Assembly: GCA_028717405.1 (NCBI GenBank)
Contig: JAQUNY010000001.1
Span: 1-37,423 of the forward strand
Length of the DNA stretch: 37,423 bases
From: Eubacteriales bacterium
GTDB lineage: Bacteria; Bacillota; Clostridia; JAQUNY01
Direction of reading: 5' to 3'
In this document: one piece after another, positions 1 through 9,329 of the stretch
Numbering within the stretch: the stretch's first letter is position 1
How the letters are laid out: every line of letters begins with the position of its first letter
Position numbers and translations under genes: made by a program
The notes under the pieces: generated by a model
Databases searched by the model: none
The model's input: the letters and a program-made list of their open reading frames with translations, nothing else
Told to the model about the DNA's origin: nothing

Positions 1-43
1 TACATTTTTCATAATATGCCATTAAATGTGGCGCCTGCACGGG

Positions 44-1156
44 TCAAGAAGAGGGATAAGACTTGAAAATTCCTTCCGGAAGCGGCTTAGGCCTTTCGCA
101 GGAACTCTCCACTTCAACAACGGCACCTTTTTCCGCTGCATCATGAAATGCGTGCATTATATCCAGGATATGATAGGCCAGTTCTCCGGAAGGCCTGTTT
201 TTCCTGCCCCTGGCAATTGCACACGCCATGTCGGCGACGCCTATTCCCCTGCTGTTTTCAGAGAATCCATGTGTCAGAGGTTCCTGGACCCATTCCTTGC
301 CTTTTCCGCATACCTTAACTGTTCCGCCGAATGTATTGGGATCAGGAACATTTATTGACCCTTCCGATCCATAAATTTCAATACGCGGAAGGTTGGCTCC
401 CCCTCCCCAGACATCAAAGCTCGTTATTATTGTCCCGACAGCCCCGTTTTCAAATTCCATCAGCCCCGCTACATGCGTCGGTACATCCACTTTGATCTTC
501 GTTCCGTTTTTGGGTTCGCTGGTTATTGTCCTCTCCGGGAAGGTTATTCTCGTCATGCCACCTGCTTTTTTAACTGGTCCCATCATAGATACGAGAGCTG
601 TAAGGTAATAAGGACCCATGTCAAACATCGGGCCGCCACCCTTTTTGTAGTAAAACTCAGGATCCGGATGCCAGCTCTCATGCCCGTGACAGGTCATGAA
701 TGCAACGGCAGCAACTGGCTCTCCGATCCTGCCGTCAGCGATTATCTTCCTGCAGGTTTGTATCCCGCCTCCCATAAACGTGTCCGGAGCGCATCCCACA
801 AGCAGGTTTTTCTTTTCAGCCGCAGCTAAAATCCTTTTCCCGTCAGCACGGGTCACCGCAAGCGGCTTTTCAACATGAACATGCTTCCCCGCTTCAAGTG
901 CCGCGATACATATCTCCGCATGAGCCTGGGGTATGGTCAGGTTGAGCACTATATCAACATCAGGGTCTTTCAGCATATCTTCTAATGTATATACCTTTGG
1001 TACGCTGAATTCGGCAGCTTTTGCCTCTGCCCTCTCCCTGACAAGGTCAGCACATGAGACAATTTCCACAAGATCTCCAAAACACTGTTTAAGGTTTTTA
1101 AAATATATGCCGCTGATTTTTCCACAGCCGACTATTCCTACTCCCGCTTTTTTCAT
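44..1156 (-). CDS. Gfo/Idh/MocA family NAD(P)-dependent oxidoreductase
   Basis: The 370-residue protein opens with a Rossmann dinucleotide-binding loop (GIVGCGKISG, residues 7-16). It carries the EKPLAV motif near residue 96, whose Lys is the usual catalytic residue of this family. A typical C-terminal Gfo/Idh/MocA sheet domain follows (GxxFDMGPYY and TIITSFDVWGG segments). Family members oxidise or reduce a hydroxyl on a sugar, cyclitol or glycoside in the cytoplasm; the substrate cannot be read from the sequence. The ATG at 1156 is preceded by GAGGGGAG. The gene lies 45 bases downstream of the ThuA-like gene on the same strand. That pairing recalls ThuA/ThuB-type routes that act through 3-keto sugars, so a joint pathway is inferred. 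Family assignment is secure; the substrate is unknown. Confidence 0.9.
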   Translation of the reverse strand: MKKAGVGIVGCGKISGIYFKNLKQCFGDLVEIVSCADLVRERAEAKAAEFSVPKVYTLEDMLKDPDVDIVLNLTIPQAHAEICIAALEAGKHVHVEKPLAVTRADGKRILAAAEKKNLLVGCAPDTFMGGGIQTCRKIIADGRIGEPVAAVAFMTCHGHESWHPDPEFYYKKGGGPMFDMGPYYLTALVSMMGPVKKAGGMTRITFPERTITSEPKNGTKIKVDVPTHVAGLMEFENGAVGTIITSFDVWGGGANLPRIEIYGSEGSINVPDPNTFGGTVKVCGKGKEWVQEPLTHGFSENSRGIGVADMACAIARGRKNRPSGELAYHILDIMHAFHDAAEKGAVVEVESSCERPKPLPEGIFKSYPSS

Positions 1157-1201
1157 ATCATCTCTCCCCTCTGAATTTGAAACCGATCTTAAATCGGGTC
1201 A

Positions 1202-1885
1202 TTAAAGCTGTACCGAGCCTACATCATTCATACAGGCTGCCCATGCGAAGCCTCTCTTCATGATCAGCAGCGCAGGTTCGATGTCAAAAACATCAGCATG
1301 ATGTCCGAGTGAATTGTAAAACACCCTGCCCTTGCCCCAGAATTTTGTCCATGCAACAGGCATATCCAAATGCCCGTTAGTATCATAAGGGCCTGGCGCC
1401 ACAGGGAAAGGAGTAGTTGCCAGCACATTTATCGCAGGGTCGATATGAAGGTAATACTGTTCGCTTACAACTTTGAAATCATTGATCCCTTCAATGATCG
1501 GGCTGGATCCCGGCTTTATATTGACCACATATTCTATGCCATTATTCCCCGGGTGTGCAACCCACTGCCCTCCGGTAACAAACTGCCACGTTGTGTTCTG
1601 TCTGAAAGCATCGCACATTCCCCCGTGGCATCCGGCCATTCCTGTACCTTCCCTGACTGCATCGGCAGCGCCTGCCGCCTGTTCCTTCGTTATCTCTCCC
1701 ATTGTCCAGACAGGTACTATCAGGTCCAGAGCCTTCATTTTTTCTTTATCAAGAAATGAATCGAGAGTTGTCGATATTTCGACATCAAACCCAAGAGATT
1801 TAAGCTCCCTGTCAAAAATAACCGTCACCTGGTCCGGCTCATGACCTGCCCATCCGCCTTTAACGATCAGTGCCTTTTTAGCCAT
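1202..1885 (-). CDS. ThuA-like (trehalose utilization) domain protein
   Basis: About 227 residues with the class I glutamine amidotransferase-like fold of the ThuA family. Visible motifs are GGWAGHEP near the N-terminus, GCHGGMCDAFR around residue 90, SEQYYLH around 145, and the C-terminal GKGRVFYNSLGHH. Proteins of this family work beside Gfo/Idh/MocA dehydrogenases in handling sugars or glycosides, proposed to act on 3-keto intermediates; the exact reaction is not settled for most members. I chose the ATG at 1885 because AAAGGTGG lies 8 bases upstream. A GTG at 1897 would add four residues but has no well-placed site. It sits between the AraC regulator gene upstream and the oxidoreductase gene downstream, all on the minus strand, so co-transcription is likely. 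Confidence 0.88.
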   Translation of the reverse strand: MAKKALIVKGGWAGHEPDQVTVIFDRELKSLGFDVEISTTLDSFLDKEKMKALDLIVPVWTMGEITKEQAAGAADAVREGTGMAGCHGGMCDAFRQNTTWQFVTGGQWVAHPGNNGIEYVVNIKPGSSPIIEGINDFKVVSEQYYLHIDPAINVLATTPFPVAPGPYDTNGHLDMPVAWTKFWGKGRVFYNSLGHHADVFDIEPALLIMKRGFAWAACMNDVGSVQL

Positions 1886-2036
1886 TTTTTCTTCCACCTT
1901 TCACTTCAGTATGATATGCAGGATCCGCGATGTCCCAGCCCCAACCCTGGCGCCTGTTAACATTCGATCCTGCTACTGCTCATTATATTTCAGCAGACGT
2001 TCCCGTTTATCTCAGATTTTGCTGATTGTTACTCAT

Positions 2037-2885
2037 TTATTGCTTTGCCTTGAATTGAGAGGGCGTACATCCATGCGTTTTCATGAAGACCCTGTTAAAT
2101 GTCTGAATACTGTTAAAACCTGCTTTAAAGGCTGCTTCTGTTACATTGCAGGCTGTGTTTGCCAGATACCACTCCGACTTAACGACCCTGTAACTGGTCA
2201 AATATTTGCCAAAACTCAGCCCTGTCGTTTTTTTAAACAGTCTGTCAAAATAATAAGCACTAAGATTGACACTGTCTGCCGCTTCCGCAAGAGTGATTTT
2301 CCCGGTATAATTTTTGTCGATATATTCAAATACACCGTTTATCCTGAGAAGGTCCGCCACGTTTTTCTCGCCTTCGGTGCGCCTGACAGATATCAACGCG
2401 GTATTTATATGCAATCCGGCAAGCAGCAGCAGCATTTCGGCTTTTACCATCTCGCGGTAAAATCCTTTTTTTGACTTAAATTCATCGATAATATTTTCGA
2501 TCCTTTTTTCAGGTTTATATGCCGCTGATGTTCCTGCCCTGTGAAATACGGTATTTCGCTCAAACAACTCAAAAAACTTTGCTTCATTCTTACGGTCTAT
2601 CCAGATATTCTGCAAAAAAAGTCTGGAATACCTTATAACAAGCACCTTTGAACCTTTTGCTCCAAATGCTTCAAAATAATGTACACATGCCGGGCTTATG
2701 AAAAGGATGTCTTCTTTTTGCATCTCATACGAGTTATTCCCGATCACCGCTTTTATACTGCCGTCAATGATATAAATGACTTCAAAATGCTCATGCCAGT
2801 GCGGAGGGTATTTCAAATCCTCAACTATTGTGAACCGCAGCGGGAAACTGCCGTTCAGCCTTATCTCCTGGTGTCTTGCGCTCAA
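2037..2885 (-). CDS. AraC family transcriptional regulator (cupin sensor)
   Basis: The 282-residue protein has an N-terminal cupin-type ligand-binding domain (PPHWHEHFEVIYI near residues 27-39, typical metal/ligand His cluster). A C-terminal pair of helix-turn-helix motifs follows from about residue 180, including ITLAEAADSVNLSAYYFDRLF and the conserved end TEAAFKAGFNSIQTFNRVF. Such regulators bind a sugar or related effector and activate neighbouring catabolic genes. The likely start is TTG at 2885, preceded by GGAG at 8 bases; the nearby ATG is out of frame. It lies between the M24 peptidase gene (57-base gap) and the ThuA-like gene (about 150-base gap) on the same strand, which makes the sugar genes its most plausible targets. 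The effector is unknown. Confidence 0.9.
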   Translation of the reverse strand: MSARHQEIRLNGSFPLRFTIVEDLKYPPHWHEHFEVIYIIDGSIKAVIGNNSYEMQKEDILFISPACVHYFEAFGAKGSKVLVIRYSRLFLQNIWIDRKNEAKFFELFERNTVFHRAGTSAAYKPEKRIENIIDEFKSKKGFYREMVKAEMLLLLAGLHINTALISVRRTEGEKNVADLLRINGVFEYIDKNYTGKITLAEAADSVNLSAYYFDRLFKKTTGLSFGKYLTSYRVVKSEWYLANTACNVTEAAFKAGFNSIQTFNRVFMKTHGCTPSQFKAKQ

Positions 2886-2942
2886 AATGGCATCTCCGTC
2901 TTTCTTTTGTTGCAGCGCATCTTCTGCATATCATGCCTGGAT

Positions 2943-4124
2943 TCAGGTGATCTTCACTCCGCCGCAGGGAGTTACTATAAATGTGTTTTCTATCCCGACC
3001 ATACCTGCGCCTTCAATGCCTTTTTTCGGTTCTACTGCAATCACCATGTTTTCTTCAAGCGGTTCGTCAAAACCTTCGGCAATGACTGGATATTCATCCA
3101 CAAGAAGGCCCGTGCCATGTCCCAGGAATTTTACTGACCTTCTCCCAAAACCCATAAAATTAACCATAAACGAAGGTTCAAGTATACCCGTTATGTTTTT
3201 ATATATATCCGAAGGCGGCATCCCCGGTAAAAGCATGGCGGCTATTTCATCCTGTACTGCAATACACTTTTTATGTGCCTCGGCAGCCTCACGCGACATT
3301 TTTCCCTTATATACAAATACAACCGTTTTGTCTGTGTGATAACCATCAAGGCCGAAGGCTGCGTCAACAAATACCAGGTCCCCCTCTGCCAGCTTTGTTT
3401 CACGGTTTCCAAGCAGAGGAACTGCCGGACTCATTCCATAACCTCCTCCGGGTCCGTTGAAATACCCGGGATAAAGGGAGCTGATGCCAAATCCGATCTG
3501 CCCCACGATCATCTCGGTATCTGTCATTCCAAACCTTGATATGCCCTGATGTCCGTTTTTAACCATAGCAGTATATATTTTCAGGCCATAATCAACTTCG
3601 CTCATACCTTCAACGGCCAGCAGCGGTAATTCTTCTTCAAACAATTTTCTGTGTATTTTACCTGCCCTGATCAGAATATCAAGCTCATATGCGCTTTTCA
3701 CTGATCTGACCTCAAGGATCTGCCTGTCAAGGGGATAAGTTTGTCCAAAAACAAAATGTTTTTTAAGTCTGCCAAGCATTCCTTCAGTAACAAATTCAGC
3801 TTCAAGATGTACTTTAACAGGAAATCCGCCGTGTTTTTGATAGAAAGAAGCAGCATCTTTATATCTCGACATAGGCCTGATATCAGGGAACAGAGATTCA
3901 GCCACCGCCCTTTCATAGCTCTGCCTTACCCAGTATGTGGCTTCGCCGTCTCTTGGGATAACAAGCATCCCGTCCTGCATGGTCCCCGTAAAATAATACT
4001 GGTTGACTTTGCTTATAATGAAGGCAGTCTCCCAGTCCGTTTTATCAGCATCCATTTTTGCCCTGAATCTTACCATTCTCTGTTCCAGTTCCGCATAAGG
4101 AACTTTTTTAATTTCAAAAGCCAT
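2943..4124 (-). CDS. M24 family metallopeptidase (Xaa-Pro aminopeptidase/dipeptidase-like)
   Basis: The 393-residue protein has an N-terminal creatinase-like domain (residues about 10-150) and a pita-bread metallopeptidase domain. All five dimetal ligands of the family can be placed: Asp in FVDAAF, Asp in GYHTDKT, His in FLGHGTG, Glu in VEPKKG and Glu in GIENTF. It should therefore be an active hydrolase that cleaves Xaa-Pro bonds in peptides, or a creatinase-type relative with another C-N substrate. There is no signal peptide, so it acts in the cytoplasm. The ATG at 4124 follows AAGGAG at ideal distance. It lies between the TPM-domain gene and the AraC gene. Its link to the sugar genes is unclear. 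Confidence 0.9.
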   Translation of the reverse strand: MAFEIKKVPYAELEQRMVRFRAKMDADKTDWETAFIISKVNQYYFTGTMQDGMLVIPRDGEATYWVRQSYERAVAESLFPDIRPMSRYKDAASFYQKHGGFPVKVHLEAEFVTEGMLGRLKKHFVFGQTYPLDRQILEVRSVKSAYELDILIRAGKIHRKLFEEELPLLAVEGMSEVDYGLKIYTAMVKNGHQGISRFGMTDTEMIVGQIGFGISSLYPGYFNGPGGGYGMSPAVPLLGNRETKLAEGDLVFVDAAFGLDGYHTDKTVVFVYKGKMSREAAEAHKKCIAVQDEIAAMLLPGMPPSDIYKNITGILEPSFMVNFMGFGRRSVKFLGHGTGLLVDEYPVIAEGFDEPLEENMVIAVEPKKGIEGAGMVGIENTFIVTPCGGVKIT

Positions 4125-4172
4125 AGTGTACTCCTTATATCCCGGCTGACGGACACAATGCTTCCTTCAAGT

Positions 4173-5324
4173 CTAAAATCCTCTTGAACTCCCGCCGCCT
4201 CCGGATCTGCCTCCTCCACCGGAATGGCCGGCGCTTCTGGAATGCCCGCCGCTCACCCTGCCAGTACTACCGGATGATGTTCTACCCACAGCGGTCCGTA
4301 TCCTGCTGCTCCCGGATGGTCTTGAATAAGTCCTTCCGGTTAAACCGGAATTATCTATCCCGCTACCCAAGAAGCTGCTTCTCCTGGAACTGCCGCCGCC
4401 GCCTGAAAAGCCTCCGCCGCCTGAACGGCTGCTTCCAATCGAACCTCCTCCGCTTCTGCCACCGCCTCCCCATCTGCCGAAACTGATCAAAACTCTGAGA
4501 AGCGTCAGTGTGATATTCCCTCCGAAAAAACGGAAATCAAGAATAATGAAAATCACTGCAATAATAATGATGAGGGTTGAACTGAAAGGGCTCCCACCAC
4601 CGTTAACCGGGTATGGGCCGGTTTCAGCCTGCCCCGGAAGAGGTATCTTTACCTCGGCAGTTGCTGCAGGGACTGTCTGACCGTCCTTTTCCCATGCGCC
4701 ATCTGCAAGCCTGCTGAAACCATATTCCGTATATACGATGGGGATTATACTCTTAAATCCCTCAAGTATCCCTCCGCTATAATCACCATTCCTGAAAAAT
4801 GGTATCATTGATTCGTCTTGTATACGCCCGGTCCTGCCGTCCGGCAACGCACCCTCAAGACCGTACCCGACCTCTATTCTGGACTGTCTGCCGCCTTTAT
4901 CAAGCAGTATAAGGACACCATTATTATCTTTGCTGCTGCCGATCCCCCATTTTCTGAAGAGCTCTGTGGAATATTCTTCAAGCGCCTCCCCATCGAGTGA
5001 ATCGAGCGTTACCACTACTACCTGGGCTGTTGTTGCTTCTTCAAGTTTTTCAGCTTCCAGCATGATGTAACGTTCTGCAGCCTCATCTATTACATCGGCA
5101 AAATCATTCACATAGAATCCCGGCAAAGGATCCGGTATCAAGGCCTCTGCCGAAACAGAGACTGAAAATGCCCCTGTAAGAATCACCAACAGCAGGATGG
5201 ACATGTAAAATGCCAGAGCAATGGAAAGCACAGGTGTCTTCAGGCAGACTTTCATCTTTGTGCCTGTCATAAAGGTCTGCGATTTGTCTGTGCAGTTCAG
5301 CGTTCTCAAACCATGTTTTTTCAT
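4173..5324 (-). CDS. TPM-domain (YgcG/Psb32-type) membrane protein with Gly/Ser-rich tail
   Basis: The 383-residue protein has an N-terminal signal or anchor segment (about residues 31-58, ending SVSAEA). A TPM domain follows (about 68-200), with the family landmarks VNDFADVID, TTAQVVVVTLDSL, DNNGVLILL and RIEVGYGLEGALPD. A transmembrane stretch rich in Ile and Phe lies near 250-270. The tail of about 90 residues is dominated by Gly, Ser and Arg and ends SSRGF. TPM proteins are membrane-associated and extracytoplasmic; some are acid phosphatases or photosystem/respiratory assembly factors, and bacterial YgcG-like members are usually encoded next to lemA, as here (56-base gap). The start is uncertain: ATG at 5324 has a weak site, and ATG at 5255 gives a more compact signal peptide. 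Confidence 0.87.
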   Translation of the reverse strand: MKKHGLRTLNCTDKSQTFMTGTKMKVCLKTPVLSIALAFYMSILLLVILTGAFSVSVSAEALIPDPLPGFYVNDFADVIDEAAERYIMLEAEKLEEATTAQVVVVTLDSLDGEALEEYSTELFRKWGIGSSKDNNGVLILLDKGGRQSRIEVGYGLEGALPDGRTGRIQDESMIPFFRNGDYSGGILEGFKSIIPIVYTEYGFSRLADGAWEKDGQTVPAATAEVKIPLPGQAETGPYPVNGGGSPFSSTLIIIIAVIFIILDFRFFGGNITLTLLRVLISFGRWGGGGRSGGGSIGSSRSGGGGFSGGGGSSRRSSFLGSGIDNSGLTGRTYSRPSGSSRIRTAVGRTSSGSTGRVSGGHSRSAGHSGGGGRSGGGGSSRGF

Positions 5325-5380
5325 AAACTGCTCTTACTCTTAATATGCTTCATTTTTCCCCGCCAATATTTCCCCGGCAG

Positions 5381-5971
5381 TCATTCCCCGAATATGGCAC
5401 CTACATCCGGCTTATCCGCCGCTCCCTCCGATACCTCAAAATATTCAGCTTCCCTGAAGCCCATCAAGGGAGCATAAATACTCGCAGGGAAGCTCCTTAT
5501 AGCTGTATTGAATTCCTGTACTGCTTTGTTATAATCTCTTCTTGCGACAGCTATCCTGTTTTCTGTCCCTGCAAGCTCATCCTGCAAAAGCACAAAATTC
5601 CTGTTTGCTTCAAGCTCAGGATACCCTTCTGCAATAGCCAGGAGCCTGCCCAAGGATCTTGAGACTTCAGCACTTGCTTCAGCCATATCTGACAGCTGTG
5701 AAGCTCCCGCCAGTTCTGCCCTTGCCTCAGCTATGCTCTCAAACACAGCCGTTTCATGCGCCGCATAGTTTTTAACTGTTTCAACCAGGTTAGGTATCAG
5801 ATCACTCCTTCTCTGAAGCTGGTTGTCGATCTGGCTGAGTTCGCTTTTAACTTCCTCACGCATTTTTACCAGTCTGTTATATGACTTTCCCATGCCGGCA
5901 GACACAATCAGAATAACTATAGCTGCTGCGCCCAGTACAATAAGGCGATTCCTGGTCTTGTAGGTGATCAT
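5381..5971 (-). CDS. lemA: LemA family membrane protein
   Basis: The 196-residue protein has one N-terminal transmembrane helix (about residues 9-27) followed by an all-helical LemA domain. Signature segments are SYNRLVKMREEVKSELSQID, LQRRSDLIPNLVETVKNYA, YPELEANRNFVLLQDELAGTE and the C-terminal FPASIYAPLMGF. Length matches the family. The predicted topology is a short inner end and a long helical bundle on the other face of the membrane. Its biochemical role is not defined. GGAGG lies 10 bases before the ATG at 5971. The gene directly precedes the TPM-domain gene, the usual LemA partner, which supports a shared membrane function. Confidence 0.93.
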   Translation of the reverse strand: MITYKTRNRLIVLGAAAIVILIVSAGMGKSYNRLVKMREEVKSELSQIDNQLQRRSDLIPNLVETVKNYAAHETAVFESIAEARAELAGASQLSDMAEASAEVSRSLGRLLAIAEGYPELEANRNFVLLQDELAGTENRIAVARRDYNKAVQEFNTAIRSFPASIYAPLMGFREAEYFEVSEGAADKPDVGAIFGE

Positions 5972-6013
5972 TCAGTACAAGCCTCCGTTCCCGCAAAATA
6001 AAGCGCTATCATG

Positions 6014-7051
6014 TTATTGCTCAAAACGCGTGCCTTTTTTTGCTTCAGTTATTACTCTTATGACTTCAAAAGCCTCATCAAGGCTTATCGGGAAAACCGA
6101 GTTTTCTCTTAAGGCCTTATATAACTCATCCCAGATATTGATTTTTACGGCTGGATCAACAGCTATCTCTTCCTCTTTCCATACAAGAACGTCTTTTGTC
6201 GAAAATGCGCCGTCCAGCAATGTACCGGGAAATGCCTCCCTCGCAGGGAGTATTGTTTCCGGATCAAGGTACTTGAGCCTGATCTTTTTACCATCGGATA
6301 CGAGGCTGCCCTTTGTGCCAAAAATCTGATACAGCGGACCGGGTATGGCAACTCCTCCGCTTATCTCCAGGTCCGCCACCCTCCCGTTTTCAGCTCTCAA
6401 TACTATTTTAAGGTGGTCTTCAGCATCTCCTGCAGCCGCTATTTGTTTTAAATCGCTGAAAATATCTTTGACAGGGCTTTCAAGGAAACGAAGGGCGTGA
6501 TCAACAATATGGGGACCCCAATTGAGCATCTGGCCACCGCCGAATTTCATGAGAGTCTGCCAGTCGTCCCTTCTTCCATAGCTGTGCCTTGCCAGTTTGA
6601 TTTCATACACATTTCCCAGGATCCCTGAAGCAATTATTTCCCTTATGTGCAGAAAATCAGGGTCAAATCTTCTGTTATGCCTGATATATAATCGGCCTGC
6701 CGAGGAAGTGTCCGCACTGCGAAGACGCATTGCCTGCGAATAGTTGAGACATGCCGGTTTTTCAAGGAAAACATCTTTCCCTGCCTCCAGTGCCATCAAA
6801 GCATGTTCCATATGGTCTGCCGACCTGGTCGCTATATCAGCCAGCTCAACCTCAGGATCCGCTATCAAATCCCTTATGTTATCATAGACTTTGCAGCCAT
6901 ATCTTTCTGCCATTTTTTGCCGTCTCTCGGGTATAAGATCGCAAGCCGCAACAATATTAAATTTATCCTTCATGTTTTCAAGCTCTTTACAGTGCATTGC
7001 CCATCCGGCACGTCCAATCCCTGCAATCCCGATTTTTACCGGTCTTTTCAT
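6014..7051 (-). CDS. Gfo/Idh/MocA family NAD(P)-dependent oxidoreductase
   Basis: The 345-residue protein has a Rossmann loop (GIAGIGRAGWA from residue 8), the EKPA motif near residue 97 with the family Lys, and a conserved active-site His in LNWGPHIVDHALRF. It differs clearly in sequence from the other two family members in the window, so it is not a recent duplicate. The ATG at 7051 follows AGGAGG at normal spacing. It is the first gene after the promoter at 7099-7127 and lies 42 bases upstream of lemA, so it probably leads the operon. The substrate is unknown; a sugar or cyclitol is the family norm. Confidence 0.9.
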   Translation of the reverse strand: MKRPVKIGIAGIGRAGWAMHCKELENMKDKFNIVAACDLIPERRQKMAERYGCKVYDNIRDLIADPEVELADIATRSADHMEHALMALEAGKDVFLEKPACLNYSQAMRLRSADTSSAGRLYIRHNRRFDPDFLHIREIIASGILGNVYEIKLARHSYGRRDDWQTLMKFGGGQMLNWGPHIVDHALRFLESPVKDIFSDLKQIAAAGDAEDHLKIVLRAENGRVADLEISGGVAIPGPLYQIFGTKGSLVSDGKKIRLKYLDPETILPAREAFPGTLLDGAFSTKDVLVWKEEEIAVDPAVKINIWDELYKALRENSVFPISLDEAFEVIRVITEAKKGTRFEQ

Positions 7052-7098
7052 TTCTGAAGCCTCCTGATTTTTTTTATTAAACAGCGCAGCTATTCACT

Positions 7099-7127
7099 AT
7101 TATACAAAACAGCAGATATGTTTACAA
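7099..7127 (-). promoter_or_regulatory. Sigma-A-type promoter for the Gfo/Idh-lemA run
   Basis: On the minus strand TTGTAA (7122-7127) and TATAAT (7099-7104) are separated by exactly 17 bases. The -35 box overlaps the recD2 stop codon at 7122-7124. No terminator-like hairpin is visible between recD2 and the next gene, so this promoter probably adds to read-through. Confidence 0.65.
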
Positions 7128-9329
7128 GGATGAGAAAGAGCTCTGTGTGCCCTGGCAGAAACAACTGATTTTCTCTTTGAGCATTGTGTTGCGCAATCTT
7201 ATCTTATTATTCGAAACAGATATACTGACTGCTTTTTTTGTACCTACAAGGACAAAAGCTTTTCTTGCTCTGGTTATGCATGTGTAGAGGAGATTTCTCT
7301 GAAGCATAAGAAAATGCTGTGTCGTGAGCGGCGCAACGACTATGGGAAACTCACTTCCCTGGCTTTTATGAACAGTTGTCGCATATGCTACAACGAGCTC
7401 GTCCAGTTCATTTATATCATATTCGGTTTCATTGCCGTAAAAATCAGTGACAAGCGTCCTGTCTTCCATATCGATCCCGGTTATTATCCCGATATCTCCG
7501 TTAAAAACATTTTTTTCATAATTGTTTCTGATCTGCATTACTTTATCGCCAATCCTGTAATTCCTTCCTCCATACTGCAGAAAAGGCGCTCCTTCTTTTT
7601 TACTGTTAAGTGCCTCCTGAAGCATTTCATTCAACTTTACCGTACCGGTATCCCCCTTTTGCATGGGGCATAATACCTGAATGTCGCTTATTGGATCTGC
7701 GCTATAGTAAGGCGGTAGTCTCTTCGTGCAAAGCTCGGTGATAATTTCAGCCACCCTTGCAGGCTCACTCTCTTCAATAAAGAAAAAGTCGCTCTCAGAG
7801 CCGCCCTTCAGCCATGGCATCTCTCCCCTGTTTATCTTATGGGCGTTGGTAATAATTTTGCTTCCCATCGCCTGGCGGAATATCCTCTTGAGTTCGACAA
7901 CCTCAACTTTTCCGGATGAGATAATATCTCTGAGTACATTTCCGGGTCCTACAGAAGGCAGCTGATCGACGTCTCCCACAAGTATTACCGCAGCCTCGTC
8001 CGGCGTTGCCTTGAGAAGGTTATTCATTAAAACAATATCTACCATAGAAGTTTCATCAATTATGAGCACATCGCATTTCAGCGGATTGGAGGAATTGCGC
8101 TTATACCCTTCAGGTGGCTTATATTCAAGCAGCCTGTGTATCGTTTTTGCCTCGCTGCCCGTAGTCTCAGAAAGCCTTTTTGCCGCCCTTCCGGTTGGCG
8201 CAGCCAGCAGGCAGTCGGCTCCAAGCTTCCTGAAAACCTTCAGGATTGCCAAAGTAGTTGTCGTTTTCCCTGTGCCCGGTCCTCCGGTCAGGACCATGAA
8301 TTTTGACGCTGCCGCTTTCCTTATGGCATTTTTCTGTACATCGTCATATGAAAATCCGGCTTCTTTTTCTATATTTAAAATTATTTTATTGATGCTTCCG
8401 GCACTTTGCACCTGTACACGGCTTTTCCCGGCGATAATTTCGCTGATCCTTTTTGCCGTGCCTTCCTCGCTATAGAAAAATGCGGGAAGATATATTGCTT
8501 TACTGCCGGTTTCTTCATGATCCTGCGATATCAGGATTTTTTCATCAATGAGCCCGTCGATTGAAGCGCTTATCTGCCTCTCTTCCAATTGGAGTATTTC
8601 GGAACAGCGCGCGGACAGCTGGTCTCTGAACGCAAAACAATGTCCGTCATCAGAAAGCTCGCCAAGTGTGTAAACTATCCCCGCTTTGATCCTCTCAGGT
8701 GAGTCTCCTTCGTATCCCAGCTTTCCGGCTATCCTGTCGGCCGTTTTAAAGCCAATGCCCCAGATATCGTCGGCGAGCCTGAAGGGATTCTCCTTTACGA
8801 GATCTATACTGCGATTCCCATATCTTTTGAATATTTTTACGGCATAAGCAGTTGAGACGCCATGCCCCTGAAGGAATATCATGACATTCTTGATTTCTTT
8901 TTGTTCTTCCCATGCTGTCTTTATCTTTTCTATCCTGGAAGGGCCAAGGCCTTCGACTTCAGTAAGAAGGTCCGGCATCATATCCAATATTTTAAGAGTT
9001 TCCTCTTTAAAATGTCCCACTATTCTTCTGGCGAAAACCGGTCCGATACCTTTTATCAATCCGCTTCCCAGGTATTTTTCCAGTCCGGCTATAGTGGCAG
9101 GCAGAGTCTCTTTATAAAAATCGACACAAAACTGTGCACCAAACCTGCTGTCCGTTTTCCATTTACCGCTCAGCTCCAGAACCGAACCTATAGAGACGGA
9201 CGCCAGATTTCCAACCACAGTAACAAGGTCCTTATGTTCTTTAGCTTTGATCTTAATAACACAAAAACCGTTTTCCTCATTTGAAAATGTTATGCGTTCG
9301 ACGACGCCTGAAAGGCGTTCCATCAGCAT
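7122..9329 (-). CDS. recD2: RecD2-type SF1 DNA helicase (ATP-dependent exonuclease V alpha-like)
   Basis: The 735-residue protein has the long N-terminal extension of RecD2: an OB-like start and helix-hairpin-helix repeats (KGIGPVFARRI near 93, VEGLGPSRIEK near 125, WGIGFKTADRIA near 190). A superfamily 1B helicase core follows, with Walker A GGPGTGKTT (349-357), DETSMVD (from 425), GDVDQLPSVGPG, and the C-terminal VHKSQGSEFP and TCITRARKA motifs. It should unwind DNA 5'-3' in repair or replication-stress tolerance, without RecB or RecC. The N-terminal extension separates it from RecBCD-type RecD. The ATG at 9329 overlaps the stop of the upstream VOC gene by 7 bases, so the two are translationally coupled. 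Confidence 0.95.
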   Translation of the reverse strand: MLMERLSGVVERITFSNEENGFCVIKIKAKEHKDLVTVVGNLASVSIGSVLELSGKWKTDSRFGAQFCVDFYKETLPATIAGLEKYLGSGLIKGIGPVFARRIVGHFKEETLKILDMMPDLLTEVEGLGPSRIEKIKTAWEEQKEIKNVMIFLQGHGVSTAYAVKIFKRYGNRSIDLVKENPFRLADDIWGIGFKTADRIAGKLGYEGDSPERIKAGIVYTLGELSDDGHCFAFRDQLSARCSEILQLEERQISASIDGLIDEKILISQDHEETGSKAIYLPAFFYSEEGTAKRISEIIAGKSRVQVQSAGSINKIILNIEKEAGFSYDDVQKNAIRKAAASKFMVLTGGPGTGKTTTTLAILKVFRKLGADCLLAAPTGRAAKRLSETTGSEAKTIHRLLEYKPPEGYKRNSSNPLKCDVLIIDETSMVDIVLMNNLLKATPDEAAVILVGDVDQLPSVGPGNVLRDIISSGKVEVVELKRIFRQAMGSKIITNAHKINRGEMPWLKGGSESDFFFIEESEPARVAEIITELCTKRLPPYYSADPISDIQVLCPMQKGDTGTVKLNEMLQEALNSKKEGAPFLQYGGRNYRIGDKVMQIRNNYEKNVFNGDIGIITGIDMEDRTLVTDFYGNETEYDINELDELVVAYATTVHKSQGSEFPIVVAPLTTQHFLMLQRNLLYTCITRARKAFVLVGTKKAVSISVSNNKIRLRNTMLKEKISCFCQGTQSSFSSL

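Noticed and set aside
2943..4124. The Xaa-Pro-type M24 peptidase as target or self-protection partner of the predicted prolinal product
   Set aside because: It is over 20 kb from the NRPS in a different gene run. Aldehydes of this kind mainly inhibit serine and cysteine proteases, not dimetal enzymes.
4173..4500. Gly/Ser-rich coding stretch as a DNA tandem repeat or CRISPR-like array
   Set aside because: The repeats are low-complexity codons for the tail of the TPM protein and have no regular unit or spacers.
7122..9329. RecD subunit of RecBCD
   Set aside because: The long N-terminal extension with helix-hairpin-helix motifs and the absence of recB and recC nearby point to RecD2.
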